From Clostridia bacterium (GTDB taxonomy: Bacteria; Bacillota; Clostridia; Christensenellales; Borkfalkiaceae), in contig JAGAUH010000224.1 of assembly GCA_017620875.1 (NCBI GenBank), positions 1 through 5,488 on the forward strand: DNA of 5,488 nt, read 5' to 3'. Shown in pieces: positions 1 to 4,648 of the stretch. The first letter of the stretch is position 1; the number at the start of each line of letters is the position of its first letter. Under the pieces are notes generated by a model, which had not been told where the DNA came from, made no database searches, and worked only from the letters and a program-made list of their open reading frames with translations. The position numbers and the translations under genes were made by a program.

Positions 1-2
1 AA

Positions 3-353
3 AAAAAGAAAGATTTGTTGTTTTTTGGGCTTGTTATAGGCTTGGTAAACGGCGTTTTAGGTGGCGGTGGCGGAATAGTTGCGGTAAATTTGCTAACCAA
101 TAAGTTAAATTATCCGCAAAAAAAGGCGCACGCTACTAGTATTTTTATAATGCTACCCGTTAGCGTTTTGTCTGCCCTAGTGTATATTTTTAAAGGTTAT
201 TTTCCCTTAAAAAACGGCAGTTTTATAACTTTTGGCGTGTTGCTTGGCGGGTTGTTAGGTGCATATTTATTAAAGGTGTTAAAACAAAACGTGGTAAAAT
301 ATACCTTTTTAGCGCTTATGGTAATATCGGGGATAAAGTTATTGTTATTGTAG
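3..353 (+). CDS. TSUP (TauE/SafE-like) half-size membrane protein, 5' end at window edge
   Basis: About 115 hydrophobic residues with four likely membrane segments. Counting from the TTG at position 15, these are residues 1-27, 40-59, 68-89 and 96-112. The glycine-rich segment NGVLGGGGGIVAV in helix 1 and the following QKKAHATS are typical of one repeat of the TSUP anion-transporter family (sulfite or organosulfur export, sulfur uptake). Full-length TSUP proteins of about 250 residues contain two such repeats; this gene has one, and the next gene has the other. The frame stays open upstream of the TTG as Lys-Lys-Lys-Asp up to the edge, so the true start probably lies just outside the window. 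The TTG at 15 is an alternative with only a weak AAAGAAAG ahead of it. The substrate cannot be read from sequence. Family call is fairly sure; exact start is not. Confidence 0.75.
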   Translation, partial: KKKDLLFFGLVIGLVNGVLGGGGGIVAVNLLTNKLNYPQKKAHATSIFIMLPVSVLSALVYIFKGYFPLKNGSFITFGVLLGGLLGAYLLKVLKQNVVKYTFLALMVISGIKLLLL

Positions 354-383
354 AATTTAAATAAAGGAAAATTGGTTTAATTT

Positions 384-782
384 ATGTGGATTTTATATAT
401 TTTATTTGGTATAATCGGCGGTGTTTTTTGCGGACTTGGTATGGGTGGAGGTACGCTTTTAATTCCGCTAATTAGTATGCTAGGCATTTCGCAAAAGGCG
501 TGCCAAGTTATAAACTTGGTGGCGTTTGTGCTATCTGCAAGCGTAAGTTTAATTTTTCATTTTAAAAACGGCTTGGTAGAAACAAAAAATCTATTTGCTA
601 TAATAGTTCCTGCGTGTTTAGGGGCGTTAGTGGGTTCTATTATTTCCGTTATTATAAAGGGGGAAATTTTAAAAAGATGCTTTGGCGGATTTTTAATAGT
701 GGTGGCGTTGGTAGAAATTTTTAAGGCGCTACTAAGCGTAAAAAGCAAAAATCGCTTAAAAAATCTAAAAAAAATAAAATAA
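384..782 (+). CDS. TSUP (TauE/SafE-like) half-size membrane protein, second half
   Basis: 132 residues with four predicted membrane helices (about 1-33, 39-60, 70-91, 98-116) and a strongly basic tail (KSKNRLKNLKKIK) that should face the cytoplasm. Helix 1 carries CGLGMGGGTLLIPL, followed by QKACQVINLVAF. This is the same pattern as the upstream protein's GGGGGIVAV and QKKAHATS, so the two are paralogous halves. Only 30 bases separate it from the upstream stop, with AAGGAAA at 364-370 as a rather distant ribosome site before the ATG, so the two are presumably one operon. The likely active form is a heterodimer equivalent to one full TSUP transporter (inference). A full-length gene split by a frameshift is less likely, because the downstream gene has its own ATG, its own full first helix and a complete half-repeat. 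Confidence 0.78.
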   Translation: MWILYILFGIIGGVFCGLGMGGGTLLIPLISMLGISQKACQVINLVAFVLSASVSLIFHFKNGLVETKNLFAIIVPACLGALVGSIISVIIKGEILKRCFGGFLIVVALVEIFKALLSVKSKNRLKNLKKIK

Positions 783-821
783 AAAAATTTTAAAATTTTT
801 TAAAAAAAAGTGGTTTTCGTA

Positions 822-850
822 TTGAAAAGTTTTTTTGTTTGTGTTAAAAT
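822..850 (+). promoter_or_regulatory. Sigma-A type promoter for ppx
   Basis: TTGAAA at 822-827, a 17-base spacer, and TAAAAT at 845-850 with an extended -10 TG at 842-843. Each hexamer matches consensus at 5 of 6 positions and the spacing is ideal. Predicted transcription starts near 857, giving a leader of about 50 bases before the TTG start at 907. It lies in the gap after the TSUP pair, so ppx is probably transcribed independently of it. Confidence 0.7.
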
Positions 851-881
851 GATAATGGTAAATTTTAAAAAGGAAAATATT

Positions 882-917
882 TTGAAAAAAATAAGAGGTA
901 AACATTTTGAACAATAA
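882..917 (+). other. Possible 11-codon upstream reading frame overlapping the ppx start
   Basis: TTG at 882 follows AAAAAGGAAAA (867-876) at normal ribosome-site spacing and opens an 11-codon frame (MKKIRGKHFEQ) ending at TAA 915-917, eight bases inside ppx in another frame. The ppx ribosome site AAGAGGTA lies within it. It could couple or tune ppx translation, or it could be chance in AT-rich sequence; no conservation evidence is available here. Confidence 0.25.
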
Positions 918-2436
918 GATAGGAATTATAGATTTAGGTTCTAACACAGCGAGACTAGTAATTGTAAAATTGCTAGGTGATGGACATTTTATAGTAATAG
1001 ACCAAATTAAAGAAAGAGTTCGTCTAGGTAAGGATATGGAAAAAGACGGATTTTTAAAGCCTACGCAAATTGAGGAGGCGATAAAAGCTATTAAAATGTT
1101 TAGAAGGCTTTGCGACGCGTACGAGATTGACACTAGCAACATTATTGCAGTTGGTACAGCGGCAGTTCGTAGGGCTAAAAACCAAAAGAGTTTTTTAGAA
1201 GAAGTTTTAACGACTTGTGGTATAAAAATTAAGGTTCTTATAGACGAAGAAGAATCTACGCTAGTTTATCGTGGCGTTATAAACACTATGGACGTGCCAA
1301 AGGGCTTGATTGTAGAAATTGGCGGTGGCAGTATGAAAATAGTGCACTATAACAGAAGAAATTTGTTAAATTACGTAACTTTACCATTTGGAGCAATGAC
1401 TTTAAACGAAAAGTTTAGCGGAGAAGGTATTTCTACACAAGAAACTACACAAAAAGTAGAAGAATTTGTTACTAGCGAGTTAGAAAAATTAGATTGGTTA
1501 AAACAAGTAGAAGAGGCAACCTTTATCGGCGTTGGCGGTTCTATGAGAAGTTTATGTAAAATTAATCAAATGATTACTAGAAGTTCTGTAGATATTTTAC
1601 ATAACTCAGAAGTAACGGAAGAACAATTTGGCGTTATTTACGAAAAATTAAGAACGCTAGATCCTACAAAGAAAAAGAGAATAAAGGGCGTGCCTGGTAA
1701 CAGGGCGGATATTTTACCTTGTGCTTTAGCGGCAATAAACGCATTACTTAAATTTACAAACAAAAATTCTATTACAATTTCTGCTTGTGGATTAAGAGAA
1801 GGACTTATGTTTGAATACGCCGTTCCTATGACGCAAGAAAAACCTATTAGCGACGTGCTTTCTTATAGTTTAAAAACTTTGGTTAAACACTATAACCGTA
1901 ACGAAAAACACGCAGAGCACGTAGTAAACTTGTCGGTACAACTATTTAAACAACTAAGAGTATTGCATAAGTTCCCTAGACAACACGTTAAAATATTAAA
2001 AATTGCAGCGTATTTAAACGACGCCGGTACGAGAATTAAGTATTACGATTATCAAAAGCACTCCGGCTATATGATTTTAAATAGTAGCATATACGGTGTA
2101 AGCCATAAAGATTTAGTTCTTGCAAGTTTAGTTGCAACGGTACACAAATCTGACGAAATAAATATGAGTGAGTTTTTAAAATATAAAGATTTACTTGTAG
2201 AAGAAGACCTAGAAGTAGTAAGAAAACTTGGCATTATGCTACGCATTGCAGAGAGTTTAGATAGAAGTATGGCTTCTTTAGTAACGGAAATTAATTGCGA
2301 CGTTCTTGGCGATAGCGTTATACTAAAAACCCAAAGCGAAGGCGACGCAACCTTAGAAGTTAGAGACGCTATAAACGCTCAAGAAGATTTTTACAGAATC
2401 TTTAAAAAGAAACTTGACATTATTATCAACGAGTAA
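907..2436 (+). CDS. ppx: Ppx/GppA-family phosphatase (exopolyphosphatase type)
   Basis: 509 residues, near the usual length for two-domain Ppx proteins. The enzyme would release terminal phosphate from polyphosphate or hydrolyse pppGpp, in the cytoplasm. The N-terminal ASKHA-type domain (about 4-300) has phosphate-binding loop 1 DLGSNTARL (9-17), the catalytic-glutamate region IDEEESTLVYRGV (112-124; E116 aligns with E. coli Ppx E121) and loop 2 EIGGGSMKIV (137-146). The C-terminal part (about 315-509) is the HD-like domain of the family, with KHAEHVVNLS (334-343) and YLNDAG (369-374). Two substitutions stand out: loop 2 begins with Glu137 where Asp is usual, and the HD pair reads Asn371-Asp372. 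Similar decay of the HD pair is seen elsewhere in the family. The TTG start is chosen because AAGAGGTA (893-900) sits 6 bases before it and an in-frame stop at 892-894 rules out an extension. No ppk is visible next to it. Confidence 0.88.
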   Translation: MNNKIGIIDLGSNTARLVIVKLLGDGHFIVIDQIKERVRLGKDMEKDGFLKPTQIEEAIKAIKMFRRLCDAYEIDTSNIIAVGTAAVRRAKNQKSFLEEVLTTCGIKIKVLIDEEESTLVYRGVINTMDVPKGLIVEIGGGSMKIVHYNRRNLLNYVTLPFGAMTLNEKFSGEGISTQETTQKVEEFVTSELEKLDWLKQVEEATFIGVGGSMRSLCKINQMITRSSVDILHNSEVTEEQFGVIYEKLRTLDPTKKKRIKGVPGNRADILPCALAAINALLKFTNKNSITISACGLREGLMFEYAVPMTQEKPISDVLSYSLKTLVKHYNRNEKHAEHVVNLSVQLFKQLRVLHKFPRQHVKILKIAAYLNDAGTRIKYYDYQKHSGYMILNSSIYGVSHKDLVLASLVATVHKSDEINMSEFLKYKDLLVEEDLEVVRKLGIMLRIAESLDRSMASLVTEINCDVLGDSVILKTQSEGDATLEVRDAINAQEDFYRIFKKKLDIIINE

Positions 2437-2442
2437 TATTTT
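2414..2442 (+). promoter_or_regulatory. Candidate promoter for trmB inside the end of ppx
   Basis: A perfect TTGACA at 2414-2419 lies in the last codons of ppx and is followed, after 17 bases, by TATTTT (2437-2442; 4 of 6 matches). Transcription would start near 2449, just ahead of the hairpin at 2454-2476. This would explain how trmB is expressed although a terminator-like hairpin precedes its ATG. The -10 is weak, so the call is tentative. Confidence 0.4.
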
Positions 2443-2453
2443 TACAAAGGACT

Positions 2454-2481
2454 AGGAACGGAAAATTTCCGTTCCTTTTTT
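2454..2481 (+). terminator. Intrinsic terminator or attenuator between ppx and trmB
   Basis: AGGAACGG (2454-2461) pairs with CCGTTCCT (2469-2476) around the loop AAAATTT, which can itself partly pair, followed by an uninterrupted T run to 2481. This is a classical rho-independent shape at the end of ppx. The T run ends only 6 bases before the trmB ATG at 2488, so any trmB message starting upstream must carry the hairpin in its leader. Confidence 0.75.
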
Positions 2482-2487
2482 AAAGAT

Positions 2488-3165
2488 ATGAGACTAAGAA
2501 AAAAGAAAAATTTAGAAGAAAAAGTTAGTTTGGTTGCAAACAACTTAATAGGTAGAGATTGTTACGCATTTTATAAACTAGAAGATAAAACGCCTTATAT
2601 GTTAGACTTAAAAAAGGTTTTTGATAACGATAATAAAATAGAACTAGAAATTGGATGTGGCAAAGGCGATTTTTTATATAAAAAGGCAAGTGATAATAAA
2701 GATATAAATTATATCGGCGTAGAACTACTAATAAACGTTTTGGTAGACGCGTTAGAACTCGTGCCAAAAGACTATACAAATTTAAAATATTTAAACGTAA
2801 ACGCACAGCATTTACAGTGGTTTTTGCCTGAGAATAGTATAGATAAAATATACCTAAATTTTAGTTGTCCATATCCTAAAAAACAATATGCAAATCATAG
2901 GTTAACAAACTCAAAATTTTTGGAATTATATAAAAAAATATGCAAGCCAAATTTTACAATAGAGCAAAAAACCGACAACGACGCCTTTTTTGAATACTCG
3001 CTAGAAGAATACGAAAAATGCGGTTTTGAAATAGTGAAAATTAGTAGAGATTTACACAACGAAAAAGTCGGCTTTGAAGAAGAAAAGGCTTATCAAACCC
3101 AATACGAGCAAAAGTTTATGAGCCTTGGTAAAAACATAAACTACGTTAAAGTAAAACTAAAATAA
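2488..3165 (+). CDS. trmB: tRNA (guanine-46-N7)-methyltransferase, TrmB type, with Asp-to-Cys active-site change
   Basis: 225 residues, the normal TrmB length. TrmB uses S-adenosylmethionine to make m7G at position 46 of the tRNA variable loop. The protein starts MRLRKK, as TrmB does, which supports this ATG. The Rossmann SAM loop is ELEIGCGKGDF (52-62), followed by INYIGVEL (73-80) and NLKYLNVNA (98-106). The family signature, usually NFSDPWPKKRH followed by RRLT, reads NFSCPYPKKQY (124-134) then HRLT. Cys127 therefore stands at the position of the conserved Asp (E. coli Asp144). KTDN (161-164) and the C-terminal TQYEQKF (203-209), which correspond to substrate-contacting E. coli Asp180 and Thr217-Glu220, are intact, so the gene is not simply decaying. 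There is no Shine-Dalgarno at usual distance: AAAGA abuts the ATG, and the strong AAAGGA at 2446-2451 lies beyond the hairpin. Confidence 0.88.
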   Translation: MRLRKKKNLEEKVSLVANNLIGRDCYAFYKLEDKTPYMLDLKKVFDNDNKIELEIGCGKGDFLYKKASDNKDINYIGVELLINVLVDALELVPKDYTNLKYLNVNAQHLQWFLPENSIDKIYLNFSCPYPKKQYANHRLTNSKFLELYKKICKPNFTIEQKTDNDAFFEYSLEEYEKCGFEIVKISRDLHNEKVGFEEEKAYQTQYEQKFMSLGKNINYVKVKLK

Positions 3166-3185
3166 AAATAGACAAGTTTTATTTT
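3159..3185. terminator. Weak all-A/T hairpin at the trmB / small-protein convergence
   Basis: AAAATAAAA (3159-3167) is followed after 9 bases by TTTTATTTT (3177-3185), overlapping the trmB stop. It sits between convergent genes and could end transcription from both sides, but the stem has no G-C pairs, so the call is weak. Confidence 0.25.
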
Positions 3186-3241
3186 ATTAAAATTTATACA
3201 ACAATAAATCTGCAACGTCGTAACAGTTTTGTTGCGAATCT

Positions 3242-3373
3242 CTATTTTCCCTTTTTAGTGGCATCTTTCTTTTTTGCATAATAAGATGCAATTGCTTGTT
3301 TTTGTTTTTTTCGTGATTCTGGAGTTTTTGCTTTTACAAAACTACTTTTCTTTTTTTCTTTATTAAAAAACAT
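3242..3373 (-). CDS. Small lysine-rich protein, 43 residues, unknown function
   Basis: A 43-codon frame from ATG (3373-3371) to TAG (3244-3242). The product starts MFFNKEKKKSS, contains KTPESRKKQKQAIASYYAKKK and ends KKGK. Lysine and arginine make up roughly 40% of residues, there is no hydrophobic segment, and much of it looks helical or disordered. It starts one base after the stop of the WYL-type regulator (TAA-T-ATG), with a purine-rich GGGGGAAG just upstream inside the regulator gene, so it is probably translationally coupled and co-transcribed. I do not recognise a family. A basic nucleic-acid-binding accessory factor is possible, but that is a guess from charge alone. It matters because it is short enough to be missed and belongs to the regulated module. 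The perfect coupling geometry is the main argument that it is real. Confidence 0.55.
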   Translation of the reverse strand: MFFNKEKKKSSFVKAKTPESRKKQKQAIASYYAKKKDATKKGK

Positions 3374-3374
3374 A

Positions 3375-4130
3375 TTATTCTTCCCCCACTATTATTTCTT
3401 TTTCAAAATTACAATTATCGGTATATTCTTGTAATAATTCTATTAACTTTTCACTCGGTTTGTATTTTTGTTTTATCATATATATATCTTGAATAGTATG
3501 TAATGGAATAGATTTTATTTTGTCTTCGTTTATATCGTATACTATACAATAATTAGTTTTGTCGTATAAATAACCATAGTAATAGTTAAAAGCAAACGCT
3601 TTGTGTCGTCTATTTGTTTCTTTATCTCTAAAATGCAGTATACTTCGTGTAAAACAAGCATCACTAAAGACGTCTAATTCTTTATCGAATACTAACGCCT
3701 CCCTTTTGTATTGTGGAAGACGAGAATACTCGTTTAATAATCCTCGAATATACACGGATAATTCTTGAGCCGTTATATACATTTCGCTCGTTTCTATTTC
3801 GTCGTATACAAACATTGTTTCCTTAGATGGTCTTATCCAAACGTATTCGTCTAAAATATTTAATTCTACGTCGTTAAAATACACTTTATCTATAACGGTA
3901 TTTACTGCGTTATAGATATTTTCGGTGTCTTCACGGCAATATTCGTTTTTTAATATATTTTCTATCTCGTTTCGCCTTGCTTTTCTTACCTCTACAAGTG
4001 TTGGTATAAGTTTGTTAAGCAAGGCGTTTTTGTTTGACTTGTCGTTTTTCGTAAAGCCAAAACATAAAGCGTCGTTTTCTAATATATTTGCAACAAAAGA
4101 CGATATTTTAACCTTAATTTTGTCAGTCAT
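3375..4130 (-). CDS. WYL-type transcriptional regulator with N-terminal ribbon-helix-helix
   Basis: 251 residues. The start at 4130 (MTDKIKVKIS) is preferred over an in-frame ATG at 4160, because AAAGGAG (4144-4138) lies 7 bases before it and the 4160 start would fall upstream of the predicted transcript. Residues 4-9 (KIKVKI) look like the DNA-contacting strand of a ribbon-helix-helix fold, with helices at about 11-26 and 33-50. The middle holds AQELSVYIRGLLNEYSRLPQ (121-140) and YKREALVF, typical of the segment before WYL domains in such proteins. Residues about 147-220 fit a WYL domain, with the core NYCIVYDINEDKIKSIPLHTI (193-213). The W-Y-L residues themselves are degenerate (Tyr-Cys-Ile), and the usual ligand-facing Arg of the final LxRI is Thr. 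WYL proteins sense nucleic acid or nucleotide ligands and often control defence or toxin loci. It probably acts at the three TGTCTACC boxes upstream. Codon use matches the housekeeping genes. Confidence 0.72.
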   Translation of the reverse strand: MTDKIKVKISSFVANILENDALCFGFTKNDKSNKNALLNKLIPTLVEVRKARRNEIENILKNEYCREDTENIYNAVNTVIDKVYFNDVELNILDEYVWIRPSKETMFVYDEIETSEMYITAQELSVYIRGLLNEYSRLPQYKREALVFDKELDVFSDACFTRSILHFRDKETNRRHKAFAFNYYYGYLYDKTNYCIVYDINEDKIKSIPLHTIQDIYMIKQKYKPSEKLIELLQEYTDNCNFEKEIIVGEE

Positions 4131-4151
4131 TTTAAAACTCCTTTTTATAAT

Positions 4152-4180
4152 ATCATACAATATGTCTACCTAAAAGTCAA
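4152..4180 (-). promoter_or_regulatory. Promoter of the WYL-type regulator operon
   Basis: Read on the minus strand: TTGACT (4180-4175), a 17-base spacer, then TATGAT (4157-4152). Both hexamers match consensus at 5 of 6 positions. Transcription would start near 4145, giving a very short leader holding the AAAGGAG ribosome site. Box A (4163-4171) lies wholly inside the spacer, so a protein bound there would block RNA polymerase. Confidence 0.75.
4163..4171. promoter_or_regulatory. Operator box A (TGTCTACCT)
   Basis: First of three copies of TGTCTACC(C/T) in this control region. It lies between the -35 and -10 of the regulator's own promoter, the classic position for autorepression. Its centre is 44 bases from that of box B, about four helical turns. 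Assignment to the WYL-type regulator is inferred from position. Confidence 0.6.
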
Positions 4181-4206
4181 TAAAATATAAAAGAAATACA
4201 CTATAT

Positions 4207-4215
4207 TGTCTACCC
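4207..4215. promoter_or_regulatory. Operator box B (TGTCTACCC)
   Basis: Left arm of a perfect 9-base inverted repeat with box C, separated by 14 AT-rich bases (4216-4229). It has the same orientation as box A. Its centre lies about 70 bases upstream of the predicted start of the plus-strand cassette, a typical upstream activator position. Confidence 0.65.
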
Positions 4216-4229
4216 AAAATTACAAAATA

Positions 4230-4238
4230 GGGTAGACA
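4230..4238. promoter_or_regulatory. Operator box C (GGGTAGACA, inverted)
   Basis: Right arm of the inverted repeat with box B; the centre-to-centre distance is 22 bases, about two helical turns. It ends 8 bases before the -35 of the plus-strand cassette promoter (centre near -48), a place from which a bound regulator could touch RNA polymerase. Confidence 0.65.
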
Positions 4239-4246
4239 CAATTTTA

Positions 4247-4275
4247 TTGAACTAGTTATTTTTGTTTGATATAAT
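4247..4275 (+). promoter_or_regulatory. Promoter of the basic/acidic two-gene cassette
   Basis: TTGAAC (4247-4252), a 17-base spacer, and a perfect TATAAT (4270-4275) with extended -10 TG at 4267-4268. A second TATAAT follows immediately (4275-4280) but has no -35 partner. Transcription should start near 4282, so the message would begin essentially at the inverted repeat 4283-4309. The strong -10 combined with an imperfect -35 (4 of 6) would suit activation from boxes B and C. Confidence 0.75.
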
Positions 4276-4282
4276 ATAATTG

Positions 4283-4309
4283 CAAGGTAATTAGTGCACG
4301 GTTACCTTG
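4283..4309. promoter_or_regulatory. Inverted repeat / 5'-terminal hairpin of the cassette
   Basis: CAAGGTAA (4283-4290) pairs perfectly with TTACCTTG (4302-4309), extendable by two G-U pairs, with a loop containing the palindrome GTGCAC (4294-4299). TTAGT (4291-4295) can alternatively pair with ACTAA (4310-4314). No T run follows, so it is not a terminator. It may be an RNA stem capping the 5' end of the mRNA, or a DNA operator covering the transcription start; its sequence is unrelated to boxes A-C. Confidence 0.6.
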
Positions 4310-4318
4310 ACTAATTTA

Positions 4319-4330
4319 AAAGGAGGTGAT
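4319..4330 (+). promoter_or_regulatory. Near-perfect Shine-Dalgarno of the cassette
   Basis: AAAGGAGGTGAT matches the complement of the 16S rRNA 3' end over 12 bases. GGAGG is 9 bases from the ATG at 4336. It is by far the strongest ribosome site in the window, so translation of the first cassette gene should be efficient whenever it is transcribed. Confidence 0.75.
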
Positions 4331-4335
4331 ATAAT

Positions 4336-4647
4336 ATGTTTAAAAAATACAAGCAATTTTTTCAAGGAAAAAATTTATACAAAATCAATGGACAACATAA
4401 GCCTATAAAGTGGATTCCGAATACTTATATAGATACGTATAATGTTGAAACAGGAAAATTTCGTTCTAGAAGAAAGTTTGGTAAAGATGGTTGGGTTTAT
4501 AAGGATATGGATACTGCAGATTTTCATCGTCCTTATGATCATATTCATGAGTGGAATGGTAAAAATAGAGCAAAAGAGCCTAGAAATCCGAATAAGCAGG
4601 AAAAATTAGAATTTAAAAAAGCAAAAAAGAAAAGGAGATTTTTATAA
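4336..4647 (+). CDS. Small basic protein resembling a polymorphic-toxin C-terminal domain
   Basis: 103 residues with about 28 Lys/Arg against 11 Asp/Glu, no signal peptide and no membrane segment, so it is presumably cytoplasmic. The core WIPNTYIDTYNVETGKFRSR (26-45) and KFGKDGWVYKDMDTADFHRP (47-66), followed by YDHIHEW with its HxH pair (H69, H71), resembles the small His/Asp/Arg-rich modules found at the C-termini of polymorphic toxins and some phage proteins. These are often nucleases, but I cannot name the Pfam family with certainty. The tail (87-103) is extremely lysine-rich and might bind nucleic acid. It stands alone here without any delivery domain and is followed after one base (TAA-T-ATG) by an acidic partner, as in a toxin/antidote pair. 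All 8 Asn codons are AAT and all 6 Asp codons GAT, unlike ppx. Alternatively it is a domesticated toxin domain or a benign nucleic-acid-binding protein. Confidence 0.6.
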   Translation: MFKKYKQFFQGKNLYKINGQHKPIKWIPNTYIDTYNVETGKFRSRRKFGKDGWVYKDMDTADFHRPYDHIHEWNGKNRAKEPRNPNKQEKLEFKKAKKKRRFL

Positions 4648-4648
4648 T

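Noticed and set aside
782..801. Perfect palindrome of A and T runs after the second TSUP gene
   Set aside because: It is low-complexity A/T with no G-C pairs and is expected by chance in such AT-rich spacers. It may aid termination but cannot be called a terminator with confidence.
765..1142. Open frame of about 125 codons on the minus strand across the ppx promoter and start
   Set aside because: It is antisense to the well-supported ppx coding region and covers its promoter. There is no ribosome site, and the product is rich in Phe/Ser/Ile as expected from antisense of A-rich codons.
2742..2748. A further GGTAGAC, the core of the operator boxes, inside trmB
   Set aside because: A 7-base match is expected about once by chance in a window this size. 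It lies within codons for Val-Asp, lacks the flanking third C of boxes B and C, and has no promoter nearby.
3212..3235. GCAAC/GTTGC hairpin in the convergent gap
   Set aside because: The five-pair stem with a 14-base loop and no following T run on either strand is too weak to call a terminator.
4131..4160. Ten-residue longer start (ATG at 4160) for the WYL-type regulator
   Set aside because: It lies upstream of the predicted transcription start and has no ribosome site, whereas the ATG at 4130 has AAAGGAG at 7 bases and begins the ribbon-helix-helix strand at the expected place.
3925..4173. 82-codon open frame on the plus strand antisense to the regulator start
   Set aside because: It is a shadow of the regulator gene, overlapping its ribosome site and promoter. 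It has no ribosome site of its own and a composition typical of antisense translation.
4183..4335. Possibility of a CRISPR-like or transposon-end repeat in the divergent region
   Set aside because: The repeats are three 9-base boxes and one short palindrome placed relative to promoters. There are no regular spacers, no long terminal repeats and no transposase in the window.
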